Positions 1 to 10,314 of a stretch of 64,000 bases of DNA are shown here, in pieces. Each line of letters begins with the position of its first letter. The first letter of the stretch is position 1. The stretch covers positions 868,001-932,000 of the forward strand of contig WLWT01000002.1 in assembly GCA_012103455.1 (NCBI GenBank). Reading direction: 5' to 3'. A program made the translations under genes and the position numbers. The DNA comes from Gammaproteobacteria bacterium. Lineage in GTDB: Bacteria > Pseudomonadota > Gammaproteobacteria > HK1. The notes below the pieces were generated by a model, which did not search any database, was not told the origin of the DNA, and saw only the letters and a list, made by a program, of their open reading frames with translations.

Positions 1-678
<678 letters not shown>

Positions 679-711
679 TGTGGAAACATCGAAATTTTTG
701 TTGTCATGCAC

Positions 712-996
712 TCGAACGCACCGCCGCTAGGCGCTTACGTCCTCCCCCCTTGGTGAGAGCCGCCGGAAATCAGCGTTGCCGATCGCCACGAACCCGCAAC
801 CGCGTAATTTGAAGCTTTTTCTACTCCGGTGACAAGCCGTGCCTAAACCGGATCTCAGGCCGTTTGGCTTATTGCCATTCGGCTTATTCCTTGTGCGGCG
901 CGCGCGCATTGGAGCAACAATACCCAGCTTTGCCGCTGCCGCTCCTACACATTTCGCGGACAAAGACTATGGACCCCAAAAAATAGAAGAACATTT
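712..996. other. Intergenic, no gene seen
   Basis: No convincing coding region. The stretch contains a short imperfect direct repeat around 861-890 (two copies of a CGGCTTATT-type motif) and ends at the left inverted repeat of a MITE. Open frames here lack recognisable homology and typical codon use. Confidence 0.5.
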
Positions 997-1137
997 GGGC
1001 AGCTCTAACAATGCACTTTTTCCGCGATTGCGGCGTCAGCGCCGTGCTCCAATCCTCAGGTATCCCCTATACACTGCGGTTGCGCGCGCGGTGCTTCCTT
1101 GCACTCACGAAACAATGACTATTGTTAGCAGGCGCCC
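997..1137. repeat. 141-bp MITE (family A), copy 1
   Basis: This 141-bp element begins with GGGCAGCTCTAACAAT and ends with the near-complement ATTGTTAGCAGGCGCCC. It is flanked by ATTT on both sides, consistent with a 4-bp target duplication. A copy of the same length lies at 57026-57166 (flanked by ATTA) and disrupted relatives lie at 6202-6493 and 30807-31019. No coding capacity is seen, so I infer a non-autonomous inverted-repeat element. The transposase that mobilises it was not identified in the window. Confidence 0.8.
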
Positions 1138-1407
1138 ATTTGGCTAAACATTCAGCTAGTTGAAGCAAGCCGCCGAACTAAAGATCATGAGGCAGGTATT
1201 GTGCTGCCAATCCCGGCGGCAGATGTCAGAAAAAAGCCCCAGGCACCACTGAGGTGAATTATTGCCTTCATCATATTGCTGCAGCGCAACCCGATCATTC
1301 TGGCAAACAAAAGCGAACTGTCTTCCAACACCGGCCAAGGTATGCCATTTTGCCCTGGGGCCAGGGCAAACACGCTTTGGGTACCAAATACGAGGAGGAA
1401 TTGATCA

Positions 1408-2484
1408 ATGAAGCACTCTTTTCGCAAAACAGCAGCCGCAGCAATGGGTTTGCTGGGGCTAGCCGTCATGTCCACGCCAGCGCTGAGCGCGGAATGCTCC
1501 CCTGAGAACTGGCAAGCCTGCAAAGGCAAGCCATGGGTCGATGGCGACACGATGGCAACACCGCTAGGCTCCCAATGGTGGCCGAACCCCCTGTGGGGCG
1601 AGGACGACGAAGCCGGTTCGACCAACTGGTACACCAAACCGGAAGTGATCGCCCGTGCCCTGTCCGCCAACGCCGGCAACGGTAAGGTGTACAAGCTAGG
1701 CCATCCCTACACCGATGATATGCCGCTGTTCGGCGCGCGTAAGTTCAGTCTGCGCACGCCAGTGCCAACGGGCGTACTCGACGGACTGGGTGGCAACAAA
1801 ATCACCTGGAATGACGAGTTCCTAGCGACCGAAGTCGGCCAGGTCGGTACCCAATTCGACGGCCTCGGCCACATCGGTGTCACCATGGGCGCACCGGGCG
1901 AGGGAGGCAAGATGCGCTGGTATAACGGCTTTTCCGCCGTCGATATAACGAGTGCGTACGGCTTGAAAAAACTCGGTACCGAGAAACTGCATCCTATCGT
2001 TGCACGCGGTGTTCTCATCGACGTGTCCGCCATTTGGGGCGGCGACATGAAAGCGGGCGATCTCATCACCATGGAGCACGTCAAGAAGGCGCTTGCCGCT
2101 CAAGGCATGAGCGATTTCGAGTTCGCTGCGGGCGATGCCGTCATCATCCGTACGGGATGGGAGAAGCACTGGGGTGATCCACCCACCTACAACGACGGTT
2201 GCCCTGGCATTGGCATGGAGGTGGCCCGGTGGATAGCCGAGGATGTACAAGCGGGCGTAACCGGCTTCGACACCTGGCCCGGTGACGCGGTGCCGAACCC
2301 GGATCCGGCCTGTGTGTTCTGCGTGCACACCTATCTGCAAACCCGCCACGGCATCGTCAATCAGGAAAACATGAAGCTGAGCCAGCTAGCGGCGGACGGT
2401 GTTTATACGTTTACCTACGTTTATTCACCAGCCCCGATCGCGGGCGCCACGGGCTCCATGGGCGCGCCGATCGCCATTCATTAG
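1408..2484 (+). CDS. Secreted cyclase-family hydrolase
   Basis: This 358-residue protein belongs to the cyclase/kynurenine-formamidase-like family (PF04199 type), metal-dependent hydrolases that open cyclic or amide substrates. Residues 1-28 form a signal peptide (basic MKHSFRK, hydrophobic core, cleavage after ALSA), so it is probably periplasmic. The metal-site region reads GTQFDGLGHIG. The classical HxGTHxD motif is changed to GTQFD, as in the branch that carries GTQFDGLGH. A GAGGAGG-type ribosome site lies just upstream of the ATG. The gene is followed immediately by a strong terminator and appears monocistronic. Its substrate cannot be deduced. Confidence 0.85.
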   Translation: MKHSFRKTAAAAMGLLGLAVMSTPALSAECSPENWQACKGKPWVDGDTMATPLGSQWWPNPLWGEDDEAGSTNWYTKPEVIARALSANAGNGKVYKLGHPYTDDMPLFGARKFSLRTPVPTGVLDGLGGNKITWNDEFLATEVGQVGTQFDGLGHIGVTMGAPGEGGKMRWYNGFSAVDITSAYGLKKLGTEKLHPIVARGVLIDVSAIWGGDMKAGDLITMEHVKKALAAQGMSDFEFAAGDAVIIRTGWEKHWGDPPTYNDGCPGIGMEVARWIAEDVQAGVTGFDTWPGDAVPNPDPACVFCVHTYLQTRHGIVNQENMKLSQLAADGVYTFTYVYSPAPIAGATGSMGAPIAIH

Positions 2485-2509
2485 CCTATCCGTGGCTGCT
2501 TGGAATCTA

Positions 2510-2537
2510 GAGGGCGGCCTTCGGGCCGCCTTTTTTT
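2510..2537 (+). terminator. Rho-independent terminator
   Basis: A GC-rich stem (GGGCGGCC / GGCCGCC with a TTCG loop) is followed by a run of seven T. It lies 25 bases after the cyclase stop and also serves the convergent end of the slyD-like gene. Confidence 0.9.
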
Positions 2538-2542
2538 GTGCG

Positions 2543-3016
2543 CTAGTGCGCGTCGCCTCCGGGCCTGTGCACATGACCGTGGGCAATCTCAGCTGCATCG
2601 GCCTCGCGCACACTCAACACTTCCACAGCAAACTCCAGCGTCCTTCCGGACAGCGGATGATTGAGGTCCACATCCACCATCTTGCTGCCCACCTTAACCA
2701 CCACCACACGTTCGTTGGTATGGGTGATCAACGCTTGTACGCCGGGTTTGAGCTTACCTTTACATCGTAGATGCTTCTTCGAGACCCGCTTCATCATCCC
2801 TTCAATACGCTCGCCGTAGGCCGATGCGGGCGGCACCATGACGGAAAACCGATCACCCGCCGAACGCTCCGCCAAAGCCTCTTCCAGCCCCGCGATCACA
2901 TTGCCGTGTCCGTGCAAAATGGTGACCGGCCCGAGATCACGGCTAGATTCGATAAACGTTCCATCAGCCTCGCGCAAATCGTAGTGAAACGTCACCACCG
3001 TGTTTTGTGTGACCAC
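2543..3016 (-). CDS. slyD: FKBP-type peptidyl-prolyl isomerase, SlyD-like
   Basis: This 157-residue cytoplasmic prolyl isomerase and chaperone has the SlyD/FkpB architecture. The N-terminal FKBP half (TVVTFHYDLREADGTFIESS) is followed by the inserted-flap region and a short histidine-containing tail (HGHVHRPGGDAH), the metal-binding feature of SlyD. The tail is much shorter than in E. coli SlyD. The VOC gene ends a few bases upstream on the same strand (3020), so the two may be cotranscribed. The gene symbol is used by family resemblance only. Confidence 0.85.
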   Translation of the reverse strand: MVTQNTVVTFHYDLREADGTFIESSRDLGPVTILHGHGNVIAGLEEALAERSAGDRFSVMVPPASAYGERIEGMMKRVSKKHLRCKGKLKPGVQALITHTNERVVVVKVGSKMVDVDLNHPLSGRTLEFAVEVLSVREADAAEIAHGHVHRPGGDAH

Positions 3017-3019
3017 CCT

Positions 3020-3481
3020 CTACGGCGCCATCCTTTTTTCGCGCAACTCATTGAGCGCACTTGCGGTTTTTTCGAGATGGCCAAGCCCCATACCCTCTAA
3101 CACGTGTTGATCCTTAGTGAATTGAATGTTGGTGTAAGTGGTTATTTCGACCCGGTTACCCCACGGATCCAGGAAATCCAAGAAGCGCGAATCCAACACC
3201 TCCACACCCATATCCTTCAGAGTTTCACGCACCAACTCCTTGTCATCCACGGCGATACCGAAATGCCGCGCATCATCCGGTTCTTGCTTACGTTCTTTGG
3301 AGAAATTGATGAACTGATCGCCGAAATAAATAAACGCCGCCGTCTCGCTTTGCCTGGCTATTTCGAAATGCAAGAACTGGCCGTAGAAATCCAGCGCCGC
3401 GGCGATGTCGCCTACTTCCAGGGCGATATGATTGATGCCGATCGCCGCCGCTTTACGTTTAACCACTGTACGCTTAACCAT
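3020..3481 (-). CDS. VOC-family (glyoxalase/dioxygenase fold) protein
   Basis: This protein of about 153 residues has the vicinal-oxygen-chelate fold. The start region GINHIALEVGDIAAALDFYG carries the first metal-ligand histidine, DDARHFGIAVDD a central histidine, and DPWGNRVEITTY the glutamate-bearing C-terminal strand. I start it at the ATG for MVKRTVV rather than at a longer in-frame ATG that overlaps the upstream amidohydrolase stop. It lies between the SlyD-like gene and the amidohydrolase on the same strand, probably one operon. The reaction is unknown. Confidence 0.8.
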   Translation of the reverse strand: MVKRTVVKRKAAAIGINHIALEVGDIAAALDFYGQFLHFEIARQSETAAFIYFGDQFINFSKERKQEPDDARHFGIAVDDKELVRETLKDMGVEVLDSRFLDFLDPWGNRVEITTYTNIQFTKDQHVLEGMGLGHLEKTASALNELREKRMAP

Positions 3482-3491
3482 CGAGTACCTC

Positions 3492-4643
3492 TCAGATAAA
3501 CCGGTAGAGCTTGGCCGCATTCTTACAGATAATTTTTTCCCGCACCGCCTCGGGCAAGTGCCCTACTTCCCGCGCTATAAACGCCCGCGAATCGGGCCAG
3601 ACTCCATCGGGGTGCGGGAAATCCGAGCCCCACATGATGTTGTCCTCGCCCAACTCGTCCAACAGCTTCACGCCGACCGGATCGCTTTGGTACGTGGCAT
3701 AGCAGTTCCGGTGCCAATACTCGCTCGGTTTCATGGTCAAGGTGAGATCCTTGAACTGATCTGCCCATTCGAGATCCATGTGTTCGAGGATGTAGGGGAT
3801 CCAGCCGATGCCAGATTCGCCAAAGACCAGTTTCATCTTTGGCGCGATCTCGAAGATACCGCCGTAAATGGCTTCCATTAAAAACCTGGCCATGGCGATC
3901 TGAAAACCGGTCAAATGCACGGCGAAGGCTTGACGCGCCTGCAACTTCGGCAAGCCGGCCAAGTCTATCGCTTTGCCGCCAACAGTATGTAAATGCACCG
4001 GTAAATCAGCCGCTTGCGCCGCCTGCCACAGCGGATGCCACAGCGGCTCATACAACGCCGCCATAGCCGGTGTGCAAGGGATTTCCACACCTTTGACGAT
4101 GCTCTTTTCGCCAAGATATTCGATCTCCTTGACAGCGGCGGCGATATCATCATTTGGCAAACAAGCAATGCCAGCGAAGCGCTCAGGGTGGGTGGCGCAA
4201 AATCCCTCCAGCCAACGGTTATAAATGCGCAACATCTCGCGCGCCGCTGGCGCGTCATGCAACCGCATGCTGGCGCCTAGAATGCCATAGAGCACTTCGC
4301 CCTGTACGCCGTCGCGGTCTTGGTCCAACAGACGCAGCCCGGGCTCGGTCAACCGGCGAATGCCTTTCCTGCCATCATCGTACAGACCGGTAGCGGCCAT
4401 CCGATCGGAGCGGTGAATCACCCCCGGTTCATATTGGCGGCCCGCCGAGCCCATGCCGTTGACCAGACCGAACTGCGCGCCATTGCGCGACACCCAGCGC
4501 AATCCATCCTCGGCTTCCACCACATACGGCATGCGCGCCTTCAACGCGGCGGGGGCGTTCTCGGTAAACAGCTCCGGCGGCAGCCATGGCAAATCGATAT
4601 GACAGTCGGCTGAAATGATGGTGTATTCCATGATGTTTTCCAT
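3492..4643 (-). CDS. Amidohydrolase (metal-dependent TIM-barrel hydrolase)
   Basis: This 383-residue protein belongs to the amidohydrolase-2/ACMSD-like family, which decarboxylates or hydrolyses aromatic and other carboxylates. The N-terminal metal motif appears as SADCHID (DxH). LPVHLHTVGGK carries the mid-barrel histidine, FGESGIGWIPYILEH the next strand, and MWGSDFPHPDGVWPDS the C-terminal aspartate (GSDFPH is typical of this branch). A second in-frame ATG at 4631 is also possible. The gene heads the 4643-2543 minus-strand run and probably acts in degradation of a ring-derived acid. The substrate is not inferable. Confidence 0.85.
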   Translation of the reverse strand: MENIMEYTIISADCHIDLPWLPPELFTENAPAALKARMPYVVEAEDGLRWVSRNGAQFGLVNGMGSAGRQYEPGVIHRSDRMAATGLYDDGRKGIRRLTEPGLRLLDQDRDGVQGEVLYGILGASMRLHDAPAAREMLRIYNRWLEGFCATHPERFAGIACLPNDDIAAAVKEIEYLGEKSIVKGVEIPCTPAMAALYEPLWHPLWQAAQAADLPVHLHTVGGKAIDLAGLPKLQARQAFAVHLTGFQIAMARFLMEAIYGGIFEIAPKMKLVFGESGIGWIPYILEHMDLEWADQFKDLTLTMKPSEYWHRNCYATYQSDPVGVKLLDELGEDNIMWGSDFPHPDGVWPDSRAFIAREVGHLPEAVREKIICKNAAKLYRFI

Positions 4644-4712
4644 ACGGCGGCCGGTGAAGAACAGCGCTCCTGCACCGCCTGCCCGGTATCATGCAAAACC
4701 TGTCAAGGTAAC

Positions 4713-4727
4713 GAGGCTGTAGAAAAA
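4713..4727. repeat. Solitary inverted-repeat end (GAGGCTGTAGAAAAA)
   Basis: The 15-base string GAGGCTGTAGAAAAA matches the left end of the 99-bp MITE at 11680-11778. No complementary end was found before the ISL3 element, so this appears to be the stub of an element truncated or split by ISL3 insertion. Confidence 0.5.
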
Positions 4728-4847
4728 CCAATTTTAGACCAAAACAACAGAGCTGGTCGTTTTGAATAACATAAATAAATATCAATTTCATTGACAGGCA
4801 CAATTTTGGACTCTTTGGGTAGTTTTCGTTTTGCTGAATAATTCAAT

Positions 4848-6164
4848 GGTTTTTCCGGATTTTGAATGGGTATTGTATTCTCTCCTGATTAAACTTCCCA
4901 GTCCCCAGTGAGAGCCCAGAATGACTGAGCACCAATTTTTAGAAGCCGTCCTCTCTCTCGTAGCCCCTTGGGGCGTCCATCACGTCGATGTCGACGAAGA
5001 GGCGAAAGAAGTGCATGTCTGGCTTGAGCACCAGAAAGGGACCAAGTGGAAGTGTCCAGATTGCGATCAGGAACTGCCCTGCTACGACCACGGAAGAGAA
5101 CGGGCTTGGAGGCATCGAGACTTGTTCGAATACAAGACGTGGATTCATGCGAGGCTGCCGAGAGTGAAGGGTCCGGAGCACGGGGTTCGCCAAGTCCAAG
5201 CCCCTTGGGCAGAGGGATCGTCCCGGTTCACAACCCTGATGGAGAGCCATGTGATCGACACGCTCCAACAGTGCGAGACAGTGGAAGGAGCCCGACGTCT
5301 CAACGGTCTCTCTTGGGACGAGACCTTCGGTATCATGCAACGCGCCGTCGCTCGGGGACGAGAACGCAAAGGCGACGAAGCTCCCACAAAGAGTCGGGGT
5401 CGACGAGAAGGCGTACAAGAAGGGCCACAACTATTTCACCCTCGTCTACGATCTCGACCATTCGTCCGTCGTCCATATCTCCCAAGAGCGGACCAAAGCG
5501 AGTCTTGTGGAGTATTACGAGAGGCTGACGCCGGCGCAGCTCGGTGCGATCGAAGCCATCTCGATGGACATGTGGGAGCCGTTCTACCTGGCGACCGTGG
5601 AGACGGTTCCGCTGGCGAAAGACAAGATTGTGTTTGATCGATTCCACATTGCGCAGCCCGTCAATAAGGCAGTCGACAAGGTGCGGCGCGAGGAAAATCG
5701 AACTCTGAAGGCAGAAGGGATCGCTCTCCTCAAAGGCACGAAGTATTTGTGGCTTTATTCCGAGAAGAACCTCCCGGAAAAACGGAAGGAATCTTTTGAA
5801 AGCCTGAAGGCTGTGAACCTGAAGACCGGTCGCGCGTGGTCCATTAAAGAAATGTTGGGCGAACTCTGGGAGGCTCCCAGCGTCGAAGCGGGGCGCGAGT
5901 TCTTCCAACGCTGGTTCGGTGGGGCGAGACGCAGCCAACTGGAGCCGATCAAGACGGTTGCGTTGACGGTCAAGAATCATCTCGAAGGGATTCTCAACTA
6001 TCTCCGACATCGTGTGACCAACGGAGTGGCCGAGGGGATGAACAGCAAGATCCAGACCGTCCGACGGAACGCTCGTGGCCATCGGAATACCGAGAACTTG
6101 AAGACAGCAATCATGTTCTTTTGTGGGAGACTGGAGCTTCACCCACACTAAACCCGGAAGAACC
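4848..6164 (+). mobile_element. ISL3-family insertion sequence
   Basis: Ends read GGTTTTTCCGGATTT and, as complement of the right end, GGTTCTTCCGGGTTT. The element is flanked by the 8-bp duplication AATTCAAT (4840-4847 and 6165-6172), exactly the size expected for ISL3. Length is 1317 bp. It carries one transposase reading frame with a single frameshift. Confidence 0.9.
4921..6151 (+). pseudogene. ISL3-family transposase, frameshifted
   Basis: The N-terminal part (zinc-finger region with CPDCDQ, helix-turn-helix around residues 90-145) is in one frame up to about 5390. The DDE domain then continues in another frame, with VGVDEKAYKKGH (first D), SMDMWEPF (second D) and NGVAEGMNSKIQ (E) all present. 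The break falls in CCCACAAAG, where one extra A (or loss of two bases) shifts the frame. Removing it yields a full-length transposase of about 410 residues. The sharp target duplication suggests a recent insertion and a recent mutation or a sequencing error. Confidence 0.85.
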
Positions 6165-6201
6165 AATTCAATATTATAATTGCAATATCAAAGCCAAATA
6201 T

Positions 6202-6493
6202 GTGCACCTCTAAAAATAGTAATTTTTTCGTGAGTGCAAGGAAGCACCGTGCGCAGAATTGCAGTGTATAGATGATCACTGCTGTCCCACAAAATGATTA
6301 AACATAGCGTATAACCTATTGATTTCCATAAAAAATTGACAATGGCATTGTGTTTTGAAACATGAAAACAGTTTTTCCAAAAATTTCAAAGGGTTAGTAT
6401 GCTTTATGGGACAGCAGTGATAGGTGATACATGAGGATTCGAGCACGGAGCTGACGCCGCAATCGCAGAAAAAGTGCATTTTTAGAGGTGCCC
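6202..6493. repeat. Composite MITE: family A element carrying an inserted IS4-derived MITE
   Basis: The outer ends read GTGCACCTCTAAAAAT and its complement ATTTTTAGAGGTGCCC. Both outer arms match the family A MITE of 997-1137 (GCGATTGCGGCGTCAG on one side, GTGAGTGCAAGGAAGCACC on the other). The middle, 6277-6419, is a separate 143-bp element. No target duplication is obvious for the outer element. Confidence 0.75.
6277..6419. repeat. 143-bp MITE (family B) with IS4-element ends, copy 1
   Basis: It starts CACTGCTGTCCCACAAAA and ends in the complement TTATGGGACAGCAGTG. These match the ends of the complete IS4-family element at 24559-25839. It is flanked by ATAGATGAT and ATAGGTGAT, a 9-bp duplication with one mismatch, the same size as the duplication around that IS. 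It has no transposase, so I infer it is mobilised in trans by the IS4-type enzyme. A second 143-bp copy lies at 30877-31019. Confidence 0.85.
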
Positions 6494-6588
6494 TCAAGTT
6501 TCTTTTGCCACATAACGAATCCCGAGCGCTCCTACACCGATATTTGGCACTGGTGGCGTGTGCGATTGGTGAACACGAATAGCTGTGA

Positions 6589-7475
6589 GAGCCTGTTCAA
6601 GATCTCCGAAGCAACAGCGCAATATTTGCAAGTAGCATCATGCCCAACGAGCTTTCGATTAGCCGCTCACAGTTTTTCCACAACCGGCGGTTTTTCTCAA
6701 ACCATGAGAAGGTTCGCTCGACAACCCACCTCTTCGGGAGGACGGCAAAACGACCCGTGTCCGAGCGTTTGATAATTTCGACGTTCGCTCCGATTAATCT
6801 CAGCACTTCGCCAGCGAAAGCCATCCCCGTGTACCCGCCATCGCCCACTACACACCTAACCTCCGAGAGGCGCCCATCTGCTTGAGCAGCAAGTGCGGCC
6901 AGTGCCCCAGCTCGATCAGTGACATTTGCCGTGGTCACAAAAGCAGCGTGCACCAATCCCTGAGTGTCCACAGCTATGTGCCGCTTGATACCAGAAGTCT
7001 TCTTGCCTGCGTCATAACCTTTGTGGTTTGCACTGTCTGTGTTCTTCACGCTCTGTGCATCAACGATGATCAGGCTGGTTTTGCCACTGCGCCCCTGGGA
7101 TTTGCGGGCCTCGCCAACCCATTTTTTTAACGCCTTGTCCAAGGCGCTGCAAGAGTCTTCTGGGGACGATTGCCGCCAGATAGTGAAATACTCATGCACA
7201 CTTCGCCACTTTGGATACTCGTTGGGCAACATGCGCCATTGGCAGCCGGTCTTCAGCAGGTACAACACTGCGTTGAACACGTGATAGAGATCGAGTTGCC
7301 TTGGCTTGGTTCGCCGACGCGCCGCCTCCAGGATCGGTCTAACTTTCTCGAACTGTTGGCGAGATAGGTCACTCGGGTAGATTCGCTCGTCTGTCATTGC
7401 CTTCGCAGCCGCTATGACTATGGATAACAATAGCTTAGGTCAGATGTCCAAAATCGTCAGATCTTGAACAGGTTC
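6589..7475 (-). mobile_element. IS5-family insertion sequence
   Basis: The inverted repeats are GAGCCTGTTCAAGATC and GATCTTGAACAGGTTC (one mismatch), flanked by TGA on both sides as a 3-bp duplication. Length is 887 bp with one intact transposase. Its insertion truncates an IS66 tnpB remnant at 7476. Confidence 0.9.
6597..7397 (-). CDS. IS5-family transposase
   Basis: This intact DDE transposase of about 266 residues has an N-terminal DUF4096-like region (DLYHVFNAVLYLLKTGCQWR). The catalytic residues sit in LIIVDAQSVKN (D), VVGDGGYTG (D) and VVERTFSWFEKNRRLW (E with the downstream R). I place the start at MTDERIYPS because GAAGG lies 4 bases upstream. A longer frame begins 33 bases earlier. 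It appears functional. Confidence 0.9.
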   Translation of the reverse strand: MTDERIYPSDLSRQQFEKVRPILEAARRRTKPRQLDLYHVFNAVLYLLKTGCQWRMLPNEYPKWRSVHEYFTIWRQSSPEDSCSALDKALKKWVGEARKSQGRSGKTSLIIVDAQSVKNTDSANHKGYDAGKKTSGIKRHIAVDTQGLVHAAFVTTANVTDRAGALAALAAQADGRLSEVRCVVGDGGYTGMAFAGEVLRLIGANVEIIKRSDTGRFAVLPKRWVVERTFSWFEKNRRLWKNCERLIESSLGMMLLANIALLLRRS

Positions 7476-7604
7476 TGAGGAAAACGGGTTCATCTGTAAC
7501 TGGGATTGCACCACTGTGGCCAGGCCAGTGATTTGTTTTATGAAATCGACCGGTTCGACACACAGATAGACCTCCATGCCTTGCAGCGCGGGGCGAATCA
7601 TGAC
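7476..7604 (-). pseudogene. IS66-family tnpB (Orf2) 5' fragment
   Basis: The minus strand encodes MIRPALQGMEVYLCVEPVD followed by FIKQITGLATVVQSQLQMNP, the conserved N-terminus of the IS66 accessory protein TnpB. It is cut off by the IS5 element at 7475. The matching tnpA remnant lies at 9342-9566, so an IS3-type element seems to have split the IS66 unit. Confidence 0.75.
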
Positions 7605-7668
7605 GGCCCCCTGTGTGTCAACCTGAAGCCAGACACTCGTAGTCTGGGATAACCTATTCTTCAGGGCG

Positions 7669-8016
7669 GTGGACACAGGAAGATTACCGATGCCAACGCC
7701 CACCAATGACGCCTTTCCTGACACACAGGTTTTGCCCGATCCGATGCTTGAGAAACGTTCACGACGCCCGTTTTCCACCGAGTCTAAGTTGCGGGTGATT
7801 GCCGCGGCCGAACAGTGCAAACACGGTGAACTCGGCGCGCTACTTCGCCGGGAGAAGCTGTACAACAACCCGCTTCAAACTTGGCGCAAACAACTGAGCG
7901 AAGGCGGCGAACAAGCCCTCTCTAACAGTGCCCCAGGCCCGCGCGCGAAGTTGACACCCGAGCAACGAGCGCTGGAAAGTGACGCCGTGACAAGGCCCGG
8001 CCGACGCGCCAATTAG
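7669..8016 (+). pseudogene. IS3-family orfA remnant
   Basis: The 115-residue frame contains the helix-turn-helix of IS3-type OrfA proteins: RRPFSTESKLRVIAAAEQC, then GELGALLRREKLYNNPLQTW and KLTPEQRALES. It ends early relative to intact relatives, where a coiled coil should follow. The downstream orfB is broken in several places, so the element is dead. Confidence 0.7.
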
Positions 8017-9152
8017 AGATTGCCAACGGGTGCATGTCGCTGCAAAAAAAGCATCGCAGATGCTCGAACCAGTGAGCAGTGGGGACGAACAATGAACGTC
8101 CTCATTGGCGAGCGACCGGCCAGTGTGCCCCTGCTAGCTGCGGGCCGGGCGCTAGGGCTCAATCGCTCCAGCGTCTATGCTAGGCGCCGCCGTGAGGCGG
8201 GCGGTGTTGAACTGCGACGCTCGCGTCAGGGCTAGGCGCAGCCTCGTGCCTTGTCAGCCGGTGAACGTCAGCGGGTGCACCCGGTCCTGACGAGCGATGA
8301 GTGTTGCAATCAACCGCCTGTGCAGGTCTATCACACGTTGTGAGAGCGCGGGATTGACCGGTGCCCGGTGAGCACCGTGCATCGCATCTTGCGCGAGTCC
8401 GGCGACAACGGGGAGCGGCGCCATCAACGCGGCGCACAACACCCTACGCCCCTTCCTCTGGTGGTCCAGGCACCCGATGAGGTTTGGACTTGGGACTACT
8501 CGAAACGACCGAGGGTCAGCCGTGGTGTCTGTTGGACGCTGTAGGTCGTGCTCGACCTGTTCTCGACGCTTTGTGCTGGCTTGGAGGGTCTCGGCCAAAG
8601 AGAGCAGCGCCTTGGCCCAACAGCGGATGCGCGAGGCCCCGGCCGAGCACCGTATTGATGCGCGACCGCTCACGATTCACCCAGACCGCGGCGCACCGAT
8701 GACGGCCAATCGCTCCACCGGCCTGATGAGTGAGAATAGGTATAGTGCTCAGCCACAGCCGACCGCGGGTGAGCCACGATAACGCTCTCAGTGAAGCGCA
8801 GTTCAAGAGCGCAAACTATCAGCCCGACTAGCCGGGGCGATTCCAAAGGACTGCTCACGCTCGTCAAGGGTGTGAGTCCTACTTTGATGGGTACAACTTT
8901 GACCATCATCACGCCGGGCTTGCAGGCTTCACACCTGAGCAGGGGTTGACCGGCCGCTACCACGACGCCGTCGCCGATAAACAACGCGCCTTGGACGAAC
9001 GCTATGCTCGCCCTCCACAGCGCTTCGTCAACGGCCAACCACGCCTCCCGTTGCCGCCAGCGCCGGTCGTCATCAACCCCCGTCACACCCGAGCCGCTTG
9101 CCGCAGGCGCTCCCGAACTAGTCAACGTCCCAACCTTGCCCAGAGTCGTTGA
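8017..9152 (+). pseudogene. IS3-family orfB remnant, multiple frameshifts
   Basis: Fragments in three frames line up in order with an IS3 integrase-type transposase. Around 8100 is a helix-turn-helix (RALGLNRSSVYARRR), near 8461 EVWTWDYSKRPR (first D block), near 8640 PLTIHPDRGAPMT (second D block), and from about 8860 the C-terminal region ending PPQRFVNGQPRLPLPP. No frame spans the domain, so it is inactive. Confidence 0.7.
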
Positions 9153-9341
9153 TGCCCTGGCCAAATGTGAGTTATCTCTAAACTAATTGTCCAAAACAGG
9201 TTGACACGTTCCGACCTTCCCAAGGCGGCTTGTAACACCGCCGTGGTGTGTTCCACACCGGCGCCATCGAAGGACTTCAACTAACACACCATTGGGTAGT
9301 GAAACGCGCACTTGCGCCCCGCCCCCTAACCACCGGTGGTG

Positions 9342-9566
9342 TCATCGGCACAGGGACCAGGTGAGCGGCGCTGAGGACGACGGCGGCGCTGGCCAGGCGC
9401 CGCGACGCTTCAGTTCGCCCTTAGCGGCGTAGGCCGCCTGCACGGACAGGTGGTGGTCCAGCGCGCAGTGCTTAAGCGAGCAGCCCTGTGCCTCGTAGAC
9501 ACGAAGATGCTCCAACCAACGTTGCTGCCCGCGCGTCAGAGAACAGGACGATTCATCCTGGGACAT
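9342..9566 (-). pseudogene. IS66-family tnpA (accessory) remnant
   Basis: The 74-residue frame resembles the small IS66 TnpA accessory protein: LTRGQQRWLEHLRVYEAQG, then LKHCALDHHLSVQAAYAAKG. It is shorter than usual and detached from tnpB by the IS3 remnant. Confidence 0.6.
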
Positions 9567-9659
9567 CGGCTTGACTCCCGGTCAATGTGAGTCAGGCTAA
9601 TTTCAACCACGCGCGCCCGGCGCGCTAGTACGTACTTCGCCGCCCGCTTACACAAGACG

Positions 9660-10253
9660 GTGGCTAGAAGCCTACGCCGGCAGGACCTGCGGGCCAAAGG
9701 GGCCAAGCGGTTCAAAGCCACGACCGGTTCCAACCACGGCCGGCCAGAGGCCGAGGACGCGCTCGCGCAAGAGTTCACCGCACAGAAGGGCCGCAACCGG
9801 AAGTGGGTCGGCGGTATAACCTACCTATCGACCGGCGAGGGTTGGGTGTACTTGGCCGTCATCTTGGACCTGTACTCGCGCCAGGCCGTTGGCTGCGCAG
9901 TGAGTGTGCAACGCACTTCAGATGGCGGTGTGGCGCCGAGGTCTGCCCACCGGCGTCATCGTCCCTACTGACCGTGCCAGCCAGTAGTGCTCGAATCAGT
10001 ATCAAGACCTATTGCAAAAGCATGGACTTATCTGTTCGATGAGCGGCCGAGGCAACTGCTTCGATCATGCGTGCGCCGACACCTTCTTCCATTCGTCTTA
10101 AGGTCGAAGCGCTCTAGGGCAACCGATTGGAGACCCGCGAAGCAATCAAACAAGAGGTGTTCGAATATATCGAGACGTTCTACAACTCGACCCGATTGCA
10201 CTCATACCTGGGCTACATCAGTCCGACGACCTTCGAGGCTCGGGCTGTAGCTT
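9660..10253 (+). pseudogene. IS3-family orfB fragment
   Basis: From 9660 the frame gives AKRFKATTGSNHGRP, then RKWVGGITYLSTGEGW (first D replaced by G) and VILDLYSRQAVG. Frames then change. MSGRGNCFDHACADTFF-like sequence follows near 10030-10090, and a C-terminus FYNSTRLHSYLGYISPTTFE near 10170-10240. Order and content match IS3 OrfB, broken by stops and shifts. The missing 5' end suggests truncation by neighbouring elements. Confidence 0.7.
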
Positions 10254-10314
10254 AAACCCCTGTCTACAGGTCGCGGGTAAGACCACTGGGGAGTTCCTAC
10301 GAACTAGTGGACAC

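Noticed and set aside
5333..6166. Long minus-strand frame opposite the ISL3 transposase
   Set aside because: It is the antisense shadow of the transposase DDE domain.
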